Source: Forficula auricularia (lineage: Eukaryota > Arthropoda > Insecta > Dermaptera > Forficulidae). From it: a stretch of 64,000 nucleotides of DNA. The notes under the pieces were generated by a model. The model saw only the letters and a program-made list of their open reading frames with translations. It had not been told where the DNA came from and did no database searches. The DNA lies in contig JALMQS010000099.1 in assembly GCA_024734495.1 (NCBI GenBank), forward strand, positions 69,017,777-69,081,776. Reading direction: 5' to 3'. Both the position numbers and the translations under genes were made by a program. Shown in pieces: positions 13,501 through 23,625 of this stretch (its first letter is position 1; the number at the start of each line of letters is the position of its first letter).

Positions 13501-16500
13501 ATTTTTTAAATGATTTTATTGAGATTTTAAGGCGATATCATAATTAGAAGTTCACCTATTTCTTTCTGAATTAGTGAATTAAGGGAGTTGACCCCCTAAA
13601 CGATTACAATCAGATTTTTTTAAACTTTGAAAATTGATAAATATTTATTTATTTATATATTTATTTTATTATTATTCAATATAATACAAAAACTAGTTCA
13701 TACAAACTAACAATCTGCTTAAGTCTGACATAAAAATATTAAAATTATATAAATTAAGTTTCTCCCTTTGGATTTCTCAGAGTTCTGGCTTCAGTCTTCT
13801 AGTTAGATTTTGTACACTCAGGAGTCTGGACGCTTCTTCGTTGACATGATGCTGAAGGCGTTTTTTATGCGAGGTAGCATATCTCTTGATGATGGATCCG
13901 ACTGTTTCTACTCCAAATTCTCGATGGATGTCGCTGTTGCGTGAATACCAAGGTGCTTTAACTATGCTTCTTAGTACTCGATTTTGGTAGTTTTGAATCA
14001 CCACAATATTTGATTTTTTAAAACATCCCCATAATTGGATACCATATGTCCATATTGGTCGCAGTACTTGTTTATATAGTAGTAGCCTATTATGTACTGA
14101 CAATTCGGATCGTTTTCAGAGCAGCCAGTACATTTTTTGAAGTTTAAATTGCAGTTGCTCTTTTTACTTTACCAGGGAATGGTCAAGTATTGTAATCGTG
14201 CATGAAAAAAGTGTTTTTTTCCTTCTTTTTTCGAAATATCTCAAAAACGGCTGAAAATATTTTGATTAAAAAAATTGAGCAAAACCATGGCATTTCGCTC
14301 TAGAAACAAAGCTCTAATAAGTGAACTTCGAAAAAATTATATTTTTTTGAGATAATAATTGTTTTGTTAAAATGTCTGTTAGTTAGTCTGTCCGGTTGTC
14401 TGGTTGGGTGTCTGTTAGTCTGTGCGTTACCAAATTTTTGTGGACAAGCTAGTTCAAAAACTAGTGGGAATATCGAAACCAAATTTCACACGTAGTTTTG
14501 GTCCATTGAGATTAAGAGCTGATTAGATTTTCGTATATATCGACTCAAAATTAAGGGGGGTGAAGGGGGGGGGGTTAAAAATTAAAAATCTAGGCTATTT
14601 GAGCAAACTCAACCAAATTTTGTATACATAATCAGTAGGACCCCAGAAGTCTAAAAATGCAAAAACTAACCGTCCAAAATTGGTGGGTGGATGGTGGTGT
14701 AAGGTCAAAAAATGAAAATATAGGCTCTTGTACCAAACTCAACGAAATGTTGTATACATAATCAGTGCGACCCCAGAAGGCTTAAAATGGAAAAACTAAC
14801 AGCCGAAAGGGGGGGGGGGGGGAGTCAAAAAATGAAAATATAGGCTCTTGTTCCAAACTCAACCAAATTTTGTATACATAATCAGTGGGCACACAGTAAT
14901 CTAAAAATGAAAAAACTACCCCCCCCCTACATGATTATAAATAATTTTATTAAATATTAAATATAAGTGAGAGGCCAGGTTGCATGATAAAGTCAAGTGA
15001 ATGGCCACATCAGAACACGTCAGCTTATTTCTTCTTGAAGTGGGCTTTCCATCGAAGCTTAACATCAAGTGTCATTCCGAGATACTTCGCTGTGTTGCCA
15101 GGTTTTAATCTTATGCAATTAAGAGGGTTGGTCTTTGTTCAATCTTTTTGTAGGTGAAATTAATATAAGTAGATTTTGCTTCATTAAGCTTAATTCGCCA
15201 TTTACGTGTCCAGGTGGCAATATTATCAGCTGCTCTTTGCAGTTTTGGTGTAGATTCCTCAATTGAGTTTCTTGTTGCCATCATTGTTGTCATCCGCAAA
15301 TGTGGAAATTGTGCAGTTGGGCGTTTTTGGGACGTCATTTATATACAGCAAGTAGAGTATTGGTCCCAAGACACTCCCTTGGGGTACCCCGGCATGGATG
15401 TCTTTTAGTTTTGAGTACTCGCCACGCTTAATGCGAAATCTTCGTTCCTTTATGTAGGATTTGATAAGTTGGTAATATTGATTAGGCAGAATTGATTTTA
15501 ATTTGTGTTGCAGGCCTTGGTGCCACACTCGATCAAATGCTTCCGCACCATCCAGAAAAATTGCGGAGCATATCTTTTTTGTTCCAATGACTTCTCTATG
15601 ACGTTATTTATTCTAAGAATTTGGTCAATCGTCGAATGGTTGTTTCGAAAACCAAATTGGTGGGATGGTACAAGTTGATATTTTTCGATAATTGGTTTGA
15701 GTCGTTTAAGAAATAACTTTTCAAACAATTTCGACATAATAGGTAAAAGAGCGATAGGTCTATATGATTCTGTTTTACTATGGTTTTTGCCGGGTTTTGG
15801 TATCATAATTACCTCTGGTACTTTCCATGATGCTGGCACATAATTTAGTCGTATGGCAGCATTAATTAGTGTAGTTATTTTTACTAGAGCTTTTCTCTGT
15901 ATTTTTATGTATTGTCCCTGTGATCAAATCATAGCCAGGTGCTTTCTTTGGGCTGAGGTTTGTATGAATTTCTTCCTCGACTTCTTTTGGTGTAATTAGT
16001 GGGATTTTTTCCTCGTATTTATTTGAACTAAGCTCAGGTAGTTGGTCAGAACCTGGATTAGAGATGAATCTTCCTTCGAGGTTAAATATTTATGAAAAAA
16101 AATTCTTGAAATATTTCATGAAATCTGAGCGCTTGCTTCCGGATATAATCAATTTATAAATTAAGACATATCCTTATGGGACATTACTATATTTCGACTT
16201 ATTGTGATCGAATTATAAAAAAAATTTATTTAATGACAATAAAAATCTGTTGAAATTTTAGGTACTCTTTCTTTAATTATTGATGGAACTGTGTACGAAA
16301 ATTCAAAGGGATTTGGCCTCTAGATTCCTCGATAAAAATTAATAAATTCAAAAAAAATGATTTCTTTCGAAAACACCTCAAATTCACTGTTGAAACGTGG
16401 CAACATCGCATACTGTTAAATATACTTTTTTCGTCATTCTTTTATTCTTCCACATAAATTTCTTACCGGTTTTTATTATGAGTGTAGTAGTGTAGAAGAA

Positions 16501-17582
16501 TAAAACTCGAATAATATAAATTAAATAACTAGGAATAAATGTGCTAGCGTATTTATATTCAAATATATCCATTGCGCATGCGCTATACAGCAATGTTGCC
16601 AAATGTTTTCTTTACGTGAATGCTTAACAACAGACACGGCTGTTGCATATGTGTGCGTGTCTTGCCTACCTCCACGAGGACAGCCACTCGCAAAAGTTTT
16701 CACTTTGAGGCGGTGAAAAATAAAGGTAGTTCTGTCTAAAAAATTTGGTAGTGAGTGTACAGTGTCAACTCCCTTAATTGGTTTTCGAAAATGAAAAACA
16801 TTTTCATTTCTCATTTTTCGTTTCTTTTGGTTTTCAGGAAGTTATTATTTCTCATTTGAGTTTTCGTGCTTTGAAATTTTAACTAAATGGACCATTGTTT
16901 TAAATAACTTGCCATCCTAAGATAGTACACTTTTTTTTTTTACATTTTGAAAATTCAAAGTTAGATTATCAATATATTTTTTAAAACATAAGTCCGGCAA
17001 AAATATAATTTCCTCCAAAAGTACCATATAACATATTTCTTATTGTTTGATTTTGAATTCTTGTCACTAGAAGTGTTAGCGATTTTCATCTTTTTTAAAA
17101 AATGCCTATTACTCAAAAACTATGAGACTTTTAATAAAAAAAATTTCGGTTCTCTAAACTGAACTATCCTCTGTTCACCCTTTATCGTTGTGATACGGGA
17201 CACACTGTATAAATAATTATTGTAGATGTTGAAATTGGAGGCATTGGCGGACAGGACATCTACAATAATTTATATGAATCAAAGTGAACTGTAGAATTTT
17301 GAATACAAATCGCTTACAATTATAATTCGAGCTAAAATTTGTCACGGAAATCTGTAATCTGCAATTTCGTTTTCCAAGTTTCTCTTACCGATAAATACAT
17401 TAATAGATTATAAAAAATTAACATACCTAGTCTTGGATTTTTCTTTTTCAATTACCTAAAATTTCTACTCTCAACAATCTAACACTACTATACTCACCTT
17501 CATGTAAATCTTTGCTGATAATTTCTTGAACTAAAAGAAGAATAAAGAAGAAACTCAGGATATTCCGCCAAAATGCTTCCAT
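1344..17582 (-). CDS. CLIP-domain serine protease (gene 1), 6 exons found, activation-site exon not found
   Basis: Recognised exons: 17582-17498, 13143-12952, 9091-8982, 5146-4905, 3299-3157, 1568-1344, all flanked by GT/AG and free of stops. They encode a signal peptide, a CLIP domain (six cysteines, residues 32-80), the SAAHC histidine segment, the HDISLL aspartate segment, the methionine-loop segment and the DACRGDSGD serine segment. Phases match gene 2 exon by exon and two exon lengths are identical (110, 242), so this is a tandem paralogue. The CLIP exon ends in phase 1 and the His exon starts in phase 0, so a 3n+2 exon carrying the linker and IVGG must lie between or has been lost; I could not find one. 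Other oddities: SYG for GWG, GDSGDG for GDSGGP, and Ala and Asn where pocket glycines 216 and 226 are usual. It is either a divergent protease or one losing function. The triad residues are all present. Confidence 0.75.
1627..1915 (-). mobile_element. tRNA-derived SINE, copy 1
   Basis: Flanked by an exact 11-bp target duplication ATTTACTTAAC (1616-1626 and 1916-1926). On the minus strand it begins GAGGCGACTGTAGGTC, with an A-box-like TAGGTCAATGGCTAGAG. It is alignable over its length with the copy at 12.2 kb. Confidence 0.8.
2109..2490 (+). repeat. Partial copy of the ACTCGACAAA inverted-repeat family
   Basis: It shares the internal segment around ATGGATTCCAGTAGAGTTTT with copies at 18.5-20.2 kb and 40.1-40.8 kb. 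The open frame starting MDSSRVL is part of this repeat and occurs in several copies, so it is not taken as a gene. Confidence 0.6.
2515..2675. repeat. Fragment of a dispersed repeat also at 53.9-54.1 and 62.9-63.1 kb
   Basis: It contains GAGGACCCTTTGAAGTCG and ATTGGATAAAATAAA near its end, both present in the other copies in either orientation. Confidence 0.6.
2851..2886 (+). ncRNA. Hammerhead-like motif a
   Basis: CTGAAGA, T, GGCC / GGCC helix around an AT loop, then GAAACGTC. It lies in gene 1's last-but-one intron region on the antisense strand. Confidence 0.4.
3157..3299 (-). CDS. Gene 1 exon: region between the Asp and Ser loops
   Basis: 143 nt between TTTTGCAG and GTAATT, phase 1 to 0. 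It begins with an acidic Tyr-rich run (DYGDYYDYEEE) that gene 2 lacks, then SQTLHKVTLNSINESIC and GFQHTTQ, aligned to ETLQKIVL...DIC and GFISETQ of gene 2. Confidence 0.85.
3414..3576. mobile_element. 163-bp inverted-repeat element (short form)
   Basis: Ends CGAGGGGTGAACCGCG and CGCGGTTCACCCCTCG are perfect inverted copies, and an exact 8-bp duplication GGGTAAGG flanks it (3406-3413, 3577-3584). The 8-bp duplication fits hAT/P-type transposition. It is related to 27462-27727. Confidence 0.85.
3895..4726 (-). pseudogene. RTE-like non-LTR retrotransposon, 3' portion
   Basis: On the minus strand the reading runs FTDDLALLGSNKKELDAL (the reverse-transcriptase DD motif), EFRYLGSKITWDWR, YGCETWTIREAERKRLEAFE, and RRGQMIGHTLRHGGLL...DMGCQ. 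There is an in-frame stop near 4192 where the better copy at 19.4 kb has Glu. It ends with a short ATGATGATG tail. It lies in a gene 1 intron in the same orientation as the gene. Confidence 0.85.
4905..5146 (-). CDS. Gene 1 exon: catalytic aspartate
   Basis: 242 nt, identical in length to the paralogous exon, phase 2 to 1; acceptor TTTTAG, donor G|GTAAGT. It encodes RLGFIKYDSNEGE, FYHDISLLKLEKP (catalytic Asp) and HPACLPY. The following GWG turn reads SYG. Confidence 0.88.
5434..6828. mobile_element. Fold-back element with ~650-bp arms
   Basis: The left arm starts AATAAGCTGACGTGTTCTG and the right arm ends with its inverted copy (near ...CAGCTTATT). Between are poly-C/poly-G tracts and TTTGTATACATAATC-type repeats mirrored around about 6110. 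It has no coding potential. A single arm is inserted at 14.16-15.03 kb. Confidence 0.75.
7035..7435. repeat. Inverted repeat, about 80-bp arms
   Basis: TTTCTCATTAATATATCAAAG at the left is mirrored by CTTTGATATATTAATGAGAA at the right, and a second mirrored block surrounds GCGCTTATTTGAAAAA / TTTTTCAAATAAACGCG. Probably a small non-autonomous transposon. Confidence 0.6.
8087..8270 (+). mobile_element. tRNA-derived SINE head with A-rich tail
   Basis: An A-box-like TAGGCTAGGCGGTAGCG is followed by a perfect B box GGTTCGAATCC (about 8140), then a unique region and A-rich runs. It sits next to a (G) run at 8077-8089. Confidence 0.6.
8982..9091 (-). CDS. Gene 1 exon: catalytic histidine
   Basis: 110 nt, same length and phases (0 to 2) as the paralogous exon. 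Acceptor TTTTCAG, donor AAA|GTTAGT. It encodes VSLGYGNQTNITWDCSGTLIS then EQWVLSAAHC. CSG replaces CGG as in gene 2. Confidence 0.9.
9340..10222. repeat. Composite dispersed repeat with poly-C tract
   Basis: The order is CTACTAGCTGTAAGG...TTCGGCGG, a long C-tract (about 9427-9469), two tandem copies of a block with TTATGTATACAAAATTTGG, and a 3' end with CGTGAGCAACTTTTCGCGG and an AGACAGACAGAC run ending in TATATATATAGAT. The same modules recur at 34.2, 46.1, 56.9 and 61.0 kb. No proteins. Confidence 0.55.
11021..11052 (+). ncRNA. Hammerhead-like motif b, degenerate
   Basis: CTGAAGA, A, GGAGG/CCTCC helix, then AAAACGTC; the first G of GAAA is changed, so activity is not expected. Confidence 0.35.
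11668..11910 (-). pseudogene. Unassigned coding-like fragment with Cys pairs
   Basis: On the minus strand one frame reads NGLYLCDECGRSVMGLPLK, a stop, and a neighbouring frame continues through FILLCCKICLQNQ, KATMKLLEEAK and GIHPEDLRKTLECLRTVSKNY before a stop. The CxxC and CCxxC pairs and the helical tail look like real protein, perhaps a processed or exon remnant (a SET/MYND family protein is one weak idea). It lies inside the large intron where gene 1's activation exon should be, but bears no IVGG and is not that exon. Confidence 0.35.
12182..12452 (-). mobile_element. tRNA-derived SINE, copy 2
   Basis: Same family as the copy at 1627-1915. On the minus strand it has A box TGGGTCAGTGGCTAGAG and B box GGTTCGAGACC. 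Flanks ATAAGCTTATT and ATAATCTTGTT match at 9 of 11 positions and are a likely diverged target duplication. Confidence 0.75.
12952..13143 (-). CDS. Gene 1 exon 2: CLIP domain
   Basis: 192 nt after acceptor TTTTTTAG, ending TCAA|GTAAAA, phase 1 to 1. Cysteines in order: DLC, GVC, PKC, PIC, ICC. There are 20 residues between the third and fourth cysteine, six to seven more than in gene 2. The linker after CCP is short (TNFIPGMIAKS). Confidence 0.85.
13250..13340. repeat. Short hairpin element
   Basis: CTCGAGTGAACTGAGCATGC and its imperfect inverted copy (GCTCACTTAGCTTGAG) lie about 60 bp apart just upstream of the CLIP exon of gene 1. Confidence 0.45.
13777..16090 (-). pseudogene. Jockey-like non-LTR retrotransposon, interrupted
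   Basis: Minus-strand order: EEKIPLITPKEVEEEI and KKAPGYDLITG (about 16.05-15.9 kb), WKVPEVIMIPKPGK, ESYRPIALLPIMSKLFEK, HQFGFRNNHSTIDQI, AGVPQGSVLGPILYLLYIND, TISTFADD (catalytic FADD), KYLGMTLDVKLRWKAHFKKK, then after a ~0.87 kb insertion QKMYWLL, SVHNRLLLYKQVLRP and YGIQLWGC. This is the reverse-transcriptase and C-terminal thumb region of a Jockey-clade element with frameshifts. It sits in the first intron of gene 1. Confidence 0.88.
14157..15029. mobile_element. Single arm of the 5.4-6.8 kb fold-back family inserted in the Jockey-like element
   Basis: It begins CTTTTTACTTTACCAGGG and ends with CACGTCAGCTTATT, both ends seen in the 5434-6828 element. It splits the Jockey reading between WKAHFKKK and QFKLQKMYW. 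It contains three poly-G blocks. Confidence 0.7.
16100..17490. other. Intron sequence without recognised features
   Basis: AT-rich DNA of the first intron of gene 1. Short open frames on the minus strand at 16.4-16.8 kb have no recognisable motifs or splice context. Confidence 0.5.
17498..17582 (-). CDS. Gene 1 exon 1: start codon and signal peptide
   Basis: 85 nt. It encodes MEAFWRN, a long hydrophobic core (ILSFFFILLLV) and QEIISKDLHE, then donor G|GTGAGT, phase 1. Joining to the exon at 13143 gives HEEDLC with the first CLIP cysteine. Confidence 0.8.
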
Positions 17583-17633
17583 CCTGATTCAATGCTCACC
17601 ACCGACTAAAAAAAGAGTTATTCATTATCAATC

Positions 17634-17682
17634 AACTAACCAAACTTGAGGTCAAGCTTTTTTTAACTACTTTATATATATA
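17634..17682 (-). promoter_or_regulatory. Possible TATA box of gene 1
   Basis: A TATATATATAAAG run on the minus strand at about 17682-17670 lies about 90 nt upstream of the ATG. No good initiator was seen at the expected distance, only TTAGTTG near 17640. The stretch is AT-rich, so chance is a real alternative. Confidence 0.3.
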
Positions 17683-18473
17683 TTTAATTATATTTATTTT
17701 ACGAATATATACTTAATAATCCAGAATTTTGTTAAAAAACAAAACACATGAAATTGAATATCTACCTAAATCAAAAACATTCAATTCCCTTAATTAAGAT
17801 GTTTTATCTATATTTTTCAAACGAATTATTATACAAATTATATATTTTAGCCGGAAAAATGATTGAAAAAATGTTTCCTGTTAGAGCTAGATTTGATATG
17901 CTAAAAATATCTAATCTTTTTTTTTTCTATTTCGGTTTTGTTTAATAAATTCATTTCGAAAACATTGATTAACATTATGCCTGGCAGTCATCCTGATTTT
18001 AGGATTAAGTTCCGACGTCCCGGCCGGTTTGTAAATTTGTCTGACTCTGAAGAGGTCAAAAATAAATAATTAAAGTTTTTGTGTAAAACTGCATTCCTAC
18101 ACTCACGACGACCGTCAGAACAGAGAGCTTGTATGAACGAGTCAACAGTGAACATTGTAAATTTAAATTTGAACTTAGGTGTATGAAGTTTAAAGTGATA
18201 AATTTTTTTTTTAGAAAGGTACATTCAAGTGCAAAATACAGTAACTAAATATAAAGTGTGTTAAAAAAAAGATTTTCAAAAAACTCGCAAAAGGGTGTCA
18301 TATTATTAGATCCGAGCTGTTCTGGATAATTTTTAATTATATGTGAAAAGTGTTGTTTTTACCTCCTCGGAAATCGAACCCGACCATATTTGTTTGTAGT
18401 AAGGGTATAAAGTCGATTTATCAATTCTGCTCCTATCTTTCGATATAGTTTTTCAATGTCAGTCATAATAATA

Positions 18474-18769
18474 CTGCTCGACAAAATTTAAACAAAAATT
18501 TGTCCCCGTAAACTTAACAATGGATTCCAGTAGAGTTTTATACCCTGATTATAATCCATTTTCTAGATTTTTTTCAACAGGTCAGAGTTTTGAGATATTA
18601 TCGGTCAAAACGACGAAAAAAGCCATTTTGACTTATTTTCGAGTCCCATTAAATATTAAACAACAATATTTGAAATCAAAATATTTTCTTGACGTAATTA
18701 CAGGAAAAACTCAGAATGATAAGCAGAATAAGAATATTATATTTTCTGAAATATTAATTACACTACTCG
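18474..18769 (+). repeat. Half copy of the ACTCGACAAA inverted-repeat family
   Basis: It starts TACTGCTCGACAAAATTTAA and runs through ATGGATTCCAGTAGAGTTTT, abutting a second full element. Its open frame (MDSSRVLYPDYN...) is shared with other copies. Confidence 0.6.
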
Positions 18770-20175
18770 ACAAAAATTAAACAAAAATTTGTTTCCGTAA
18801 ACCTAACAATAGATTCCAGTAAAGTTTTATACGCTGATTATCTTTTACCACCGGTCAGAGTATTGAGATATTATCGGTCAAAACGACGGAAAAATCCATT
18901 TTGACCTATTTTCGAGTCCCAATAGATAGATATAGCAAGCAATAAAAAAGAATTAGAGGACGCCTTGAATGGAATTAACCAAATCCTAATAGAAGAAATC
19001 AAAATGAAAATAAACAAGAATAAAACCAAGGTCCTAGTATGTACAAAAAAAGAACAAACGAGACAGGAATGCATCAAAATTAACCAAGAAAACCTAGAAG
19101 GAGTTAAGGAATTCCGCTACCTAGGAAGTAAAATAACATGGGATGGGAGAAGCGAAAACGAAATTAAATCAAGAATTGCCCAAGCAAAAATCGGGTTTAA
19201 TACAAAACAAAAACTACTATGCTCCTCCTCAATCAGCTTAGCAAACAGGAAGTTGCTATTGAAGACATATGTATGGAGCATAGCCATGTACGGGTGTGAA
19301 ACCTGGACAATTAGAGAAGAGGAGAGAAAGAGATTAGAGGCTTTCGAAATGTGGTGCTACAGAAGAATGATGAATATCAAATGGATGGATAAAATTACAA
19401 ATGAAGAAGTTCTTGGAAGAATCGGAGAAAGAAGAACCTTGTGGAAGAGTCTGAAGAAGAGAAGAGGTCAGATGATGGGGCACACACTGAGACATGGGGG
19501 ACTGCTTAGGGATATCTTGGAGGGGGAGGTGGGAAAGAAAAGGGGAAGGGGAAGAACCAGATTAGAATATTTCAACCAAATAATTGGGGATATGGGATGC
19601 CAGACATTTAGAGAGGTTAAACAGCTGGCGGGGGACAGAGTCGAGTGGAGACGGATTGTTGCATCAAACCAGTCTTAGGACTGTATACTCAATGATGATG
19701 ATGAAATAGATATTAAACAGCAATATTTGAAATCAAAATATTTTGTTAACGTAATATAAAACAGCTTCCTTTTTTATTTTTAAATTGTCACTTGAATTTA
19801 GCTCAATTAGAACTTTAGTTATAACTAAAAAAAACTAAGACCATATATTTTTATCTATGAGTATAATCACGTACTTTTAGTTTATTAGTTATAACTCGAG
19901 TTCTTATTTAGCTAAAAACAAGTGGTAATTTGAAAATCAAAGAGGAAGCTGTTTTCTATCACGTCAACAAAATATTTTTATTTCAAATATTGCTGTTTAA
20001 TATCCAATGGGACTCGAAAATAGGTCAAAATTGCATTTTTCGTCATTTTGACCGATAATATCTCAAAACTCGACGTTTTGTAATAAAATAGGGAAATTTT
20101 GTAATAATCAGCGTATAAAACTACAGGAATCCATTGTTAGGTTTACGGTGAGAAATTTTTGTCGAACACTGTAAT
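18765..20175. mobile_element. TA-flanked fold-back element carrying an RTE-like insertion
   Basis: The left end TACACTACTCGACAAAAATT and the right end TTTTTGTCGAACACTGTA are inverted copies with TA at the tips, as in Tc1/mariner-type insertion. The inner arms (GGATTCCAGTAAAGTTTTAT and its mirror near 20110) also pair. The RTE-like element 18929-19701 interrupts the left arm. Confidence 0.7.
18929..19701 (+). pseudogene. RTE-like non-LTR retrotransposon, 3' fragment with open frame
   Basis: An open frame from 18965 to 19678 (237 residues) reads MNGINQILIEEIKMKINKNK, EFRYLGSKITWDGRSENEI, YGCETWTIREEERKRLEAFE, MDKITNEEVLGRIGERRTLW and GDMGCQTFREVKQLAGDR. This is the post-palm region of RTE-like reverse transcriptases; the catalytic part is missing, so it is a 5'-truncated insertion. 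The tail is ATGATGATGA. AATAGATA flanks both sides (about 18921 and 19702), a target duplication within the host repeat. Confidence 0.85.
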
Positions 20176-20640
20176 TAGTCCCTCCCAAATATCGTTTTGT
20201 CTTGACTCGACTTGGTTCTGTCATGTTGAATCCTAAATCTTCAAGTCTATTCCCTTCTATTTGATTTATTTCTCATTCTTGGAATTTTTATACCGAAAAT
20301 TCTGAAATCTATTAACATTTTGCCATCAATATAAGCTTCTACAACTTTACGTTCATGAGTTGTAATGTAATTGATTCCAGATAAATAGACTGACAGAAAT
20401 AAAATATGTTTGATTTTTTTCTGAAATTCATTTTCACACCTGATAAGTAATCAAATGAACATTTTCGTGTGAATTCTCTATCTGCTTTGGTTTCTCTTGC
20501 GCAGTAATATCCTTTCTATTCCAGATAATTAGCCAAAATTTATTTTCCAATTTTCATAAAAAATATTAATTTTAAAAACATTATTATAAATAATTCAAAT
20601 TAAATTAGAGAAAATAAATAAAAATTAAAGATTGAGACTA

Positions 20641-22505
20641 CATATCTTCAAGAAGAAGAAGAAGAAGAAAAACACATCCTACCTCTACATATCTTCAAGA
20701 AGAAGAAGAAACACATCCTACCTCTACATATCTTCAAGAAGAAGAAGAAACACATCCTACCACTACATAGTCCTTTTGATTGCTTTCATATAAGACTATT
20801 TTTCGTATGTTTAGTTGACTATCTACAAGGGGCTAATATGAGAATATTATTTATTTATAATCTATATAGGGTGTTCCACAGAACTCGTTCATTAAAACTT
20901 TTCATGGAAGGAGTTGAGAGAAAATTTTGATCTTTGACACATTTATGTTTTGGAATATGCTCTTTTTAAATAAATTATTAACAACTTTTGGACTCTTTCT
21001 GCTTAGCCGCAATTGCTATCAACTTTCTTATTTTCTACGGCCCCAAATATTTTTTCATCATTAGATTAAGTGTTTAAAACTAAGATGAATTTGTATAATT
21101 CACTTGATGTCGAAAATTTATAATTTCTGAGTTATTTTAGATAGTTTGTAAAGTCTACCAATTAGCGTTCATCTTTAAAAATTAATAATAATTAAACTAT
21201 TTTTTATAGAATTAATATGATCAATCAGAACTCTTAATTAGACATTAAATAATCTTACTTAATGATAAAAATTCAGATTTTATATTCAGGATGACCATAA
21301 TAATTGTTTATTTCTTAAAATATAAAAGTTGTTAATACTCAATTTTTTCAAATAGAACATGGCATAAATTTTAGTATTTTTGAATTCTACATAAAAATCC
21401 AATAAAAGTTTAATAAATATTCCCAATACCTTAAATGAATAGTTTTTTAAATAAAAAATATTTTAAATTTCACTGTCTAGATTTTATTTATTATGTATTT
21501 ATTTAAAATATTTTTTATTAAAAAAAACATTCATTTTAGGTAGGTATTGGGAATATTTAATAAACTCCTTTTGGATTTTTATGTATAATTCAAAAATATT
21601 AAAATTATACATAATTACATAATAAATAATTAAGATCTAGACGAGTGAAATTTAAAATATTTTTTATTTAAAAAACTATTCATTTTAGGTATTGAGAATA
21701 TTGAATAAAATCCTATTGGATTTTTATGTAGAATTCAAAAATACTACAATTTATGCCATGTTCTATTTGAAAAAATTGAGTATTAATAACTTTTTTATTT
21801 TCAAAAATAAACAATTATTATGGTCATTCTGGATATAAAATTTAAAATTTTTATGATTAACTAAGATTCTTTAATGTCTAATTAAGAGTTCTGGCTGATC
21901 AAATTAATTCTACAAACAATAGTTTAATTATTATTAATTTTTAAAGATGATCGCTAAACTGGTAGATTTTACAAACTATCTAAAATAACTTAGAAATTTT
22001 AAATTTTAAACATTAAGTGCATTATTCAATCTCATCTTAGTTTTTAACACTTAATCTATTGATAAAAAAATATTTGAGGAGTTCTATTGAAAATAAGAAA
22101 GTTAATAGCGATTGCGGCTAAGCAGAAAGTGTCCAAAAGTTGTTAATAATTTATTTAAAAAGAGCATATTCCAAAACATAAATGTGTCAAAGATCAAAAT
22201 TTTCTCTCAACTCCTTCCATGAAAAGTTTTAATGAACGAGTTCTGTGGAACACCCTATATAGATTATAAATAAATAATATTCTCATATTAGCCCCTTGTA
22301 GATAGTCAACTGAACATACGAAAAATAGTCTTATATGAAAGAAATCAAAAGGACTATGTAGTGGTAGGATGTGTTTCTTCTTCTTCTTGAAGATATGTAG
22401 TGGTAGGATGTGTTTTTCTTCTTCTTCTTCTTGAAGATATGTAGTGGTAGGATGTGTTTCTTCTTCTTCTTCTTCTTCTTCTTCTTCTTGAAGAAGATAC
22501 ACATC
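20641..22505. repeat. 1.9-kb palindrome with microsatellite ends
   Basis: The left half (CATATCTTCAAGAAGAAGAA repeats, then TATAGGGTGTTCCACAGAAC, then AT-rich DNA) is mirrored in the right half with only scattered differences; the centre is near 21550. Both outer ends carry about three ~40-bp tandem units containing CTTCTTGAAGATATGTAGTG. The inner part from TATAGGGTGTTCC inward recurs at 37.5-38.7 kb. Confidence 0.8.
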
Positions 22506-22558
22506 CTACTACTATATAACTGTGTCTGACTTATGTAAATTAGAAAAGCCTTTCAATT

Positions 22559-22790
22559 TTGTTTTACCTATGCCGGGGTGTGGGTAATAGATTTTATGGT
22601 CAGTCATTTTTTTTCCGGCTACATAACAGACGTTTCGGAGGATTTTACCTCCTTCTTCATGGTTTAAAAGGGGTTGGAGAGAAACATTCAAGAAGATCCT
22701 CCGAAACGTGGGTTTTTCAGTTGGAAAAAATGACTGACCAGTAAATCTATTTTATTCGAGGGAATTTTTTTAATTATCCTTGGGCTGCCT
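22559..22790. repeat. Inverted hammerhead-like pair, degraded
   Basis: Minus-strand motif at 22660-22629 (ATGAAGA, A, GGAGG/CCTCC, GAAACGTC) faces a damaged plus-strand copy at about 22690-22710 (AGATCCTCCGAAACGTGGG). The left and right flanks GGTCAGTCATTTTTT and AAAAAATGACTGACC are inverted copies. Confidence 0.55.
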
Positions 22791-23625
22791 TCCATAACTT
22801 TTCAATTAAAATTTCTACAATTCCGTCTCTCTCCGACGAGAAAATTTCTTCTAATTATAGAGTTATCTCAGAGGTTTTTTTGGGATGAACTTGGGACTGA
22901 TCAACTTAGGTTTTTAGAAAAAAAAACAAGTATAAATATTTTTTTGATTTTTTTTTTAATGATACAAACATATAAAATTTACAAGTATATAATCTATTAA
23001 TTATTTTCAAATTTTCTAAAACTATTAAATAAGGTAATAATCACAATGACTTAATAAAATTACTTATGATCATTTATAGAATAAATAATAAAATTTAAAT
23101 TTCAGTCTTGGCACATCACATTTTCATTTGGATTATTTCACATTTTTTTTATCATTCAAGTCGATTCTTTGATATATATATTTATCATTAAAAAAAATTA
23201 TCACATAAAAAATAATTGACTCACTTTTTTATAATGAAAAATTTAATGGCACTCTCGCCCTTGAAAAAGATTTCAAAGCCAACGAAATCTCAAATTAGTT
23301 GTGTCATAATCTTAGAATCATATAGTTGGACCTGAATAAAATAGTCCATAATGTGTATATTTTTTGCTTTTACACCGAACAAATTAATTCACACATGTAT
23401 AATCTTTTCGATGCTTTCGAATTAAATACTAGATTGGAATTTTGTGGAGAATGAGAGAAATCTGATAACTCCAAAAATGTCTTTTTGCAGAACAAGCTTT
23501 TAAAAATATAAGATATAGTAATTAAAAACTAAATAATAAGTACAGAATTACTTATTTACTTTTTATTTATAATTTAATATTTAATTGAAAAGTTTTTGTT
23601 TTTCCGAGAGTAGCAGAGCTGTTGA

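Noticed and set aside
16384..16814. Two minus-strand frames (72 and 97 residues) in the first intron of gene 1
   Set aside because: No recognisable domain, signal, splice sites or repeat relation; length is within chance for this window.
18520..18780. 86-residue frame beginning MDSSRVLYP, with relatives at 2150, 40183 and 40792(-)
   Set aside because: The frame is shared only as part of an inverted-repeat family, appears in both orientations, and has no domain I recognise. A short coding remnant cannot be fully excluded.
22194..22502. 102-residue minus-strand frame rich in Glu
   Set aside because: It is the translation of CTTCTT microsatellite units in the palindrome arm.
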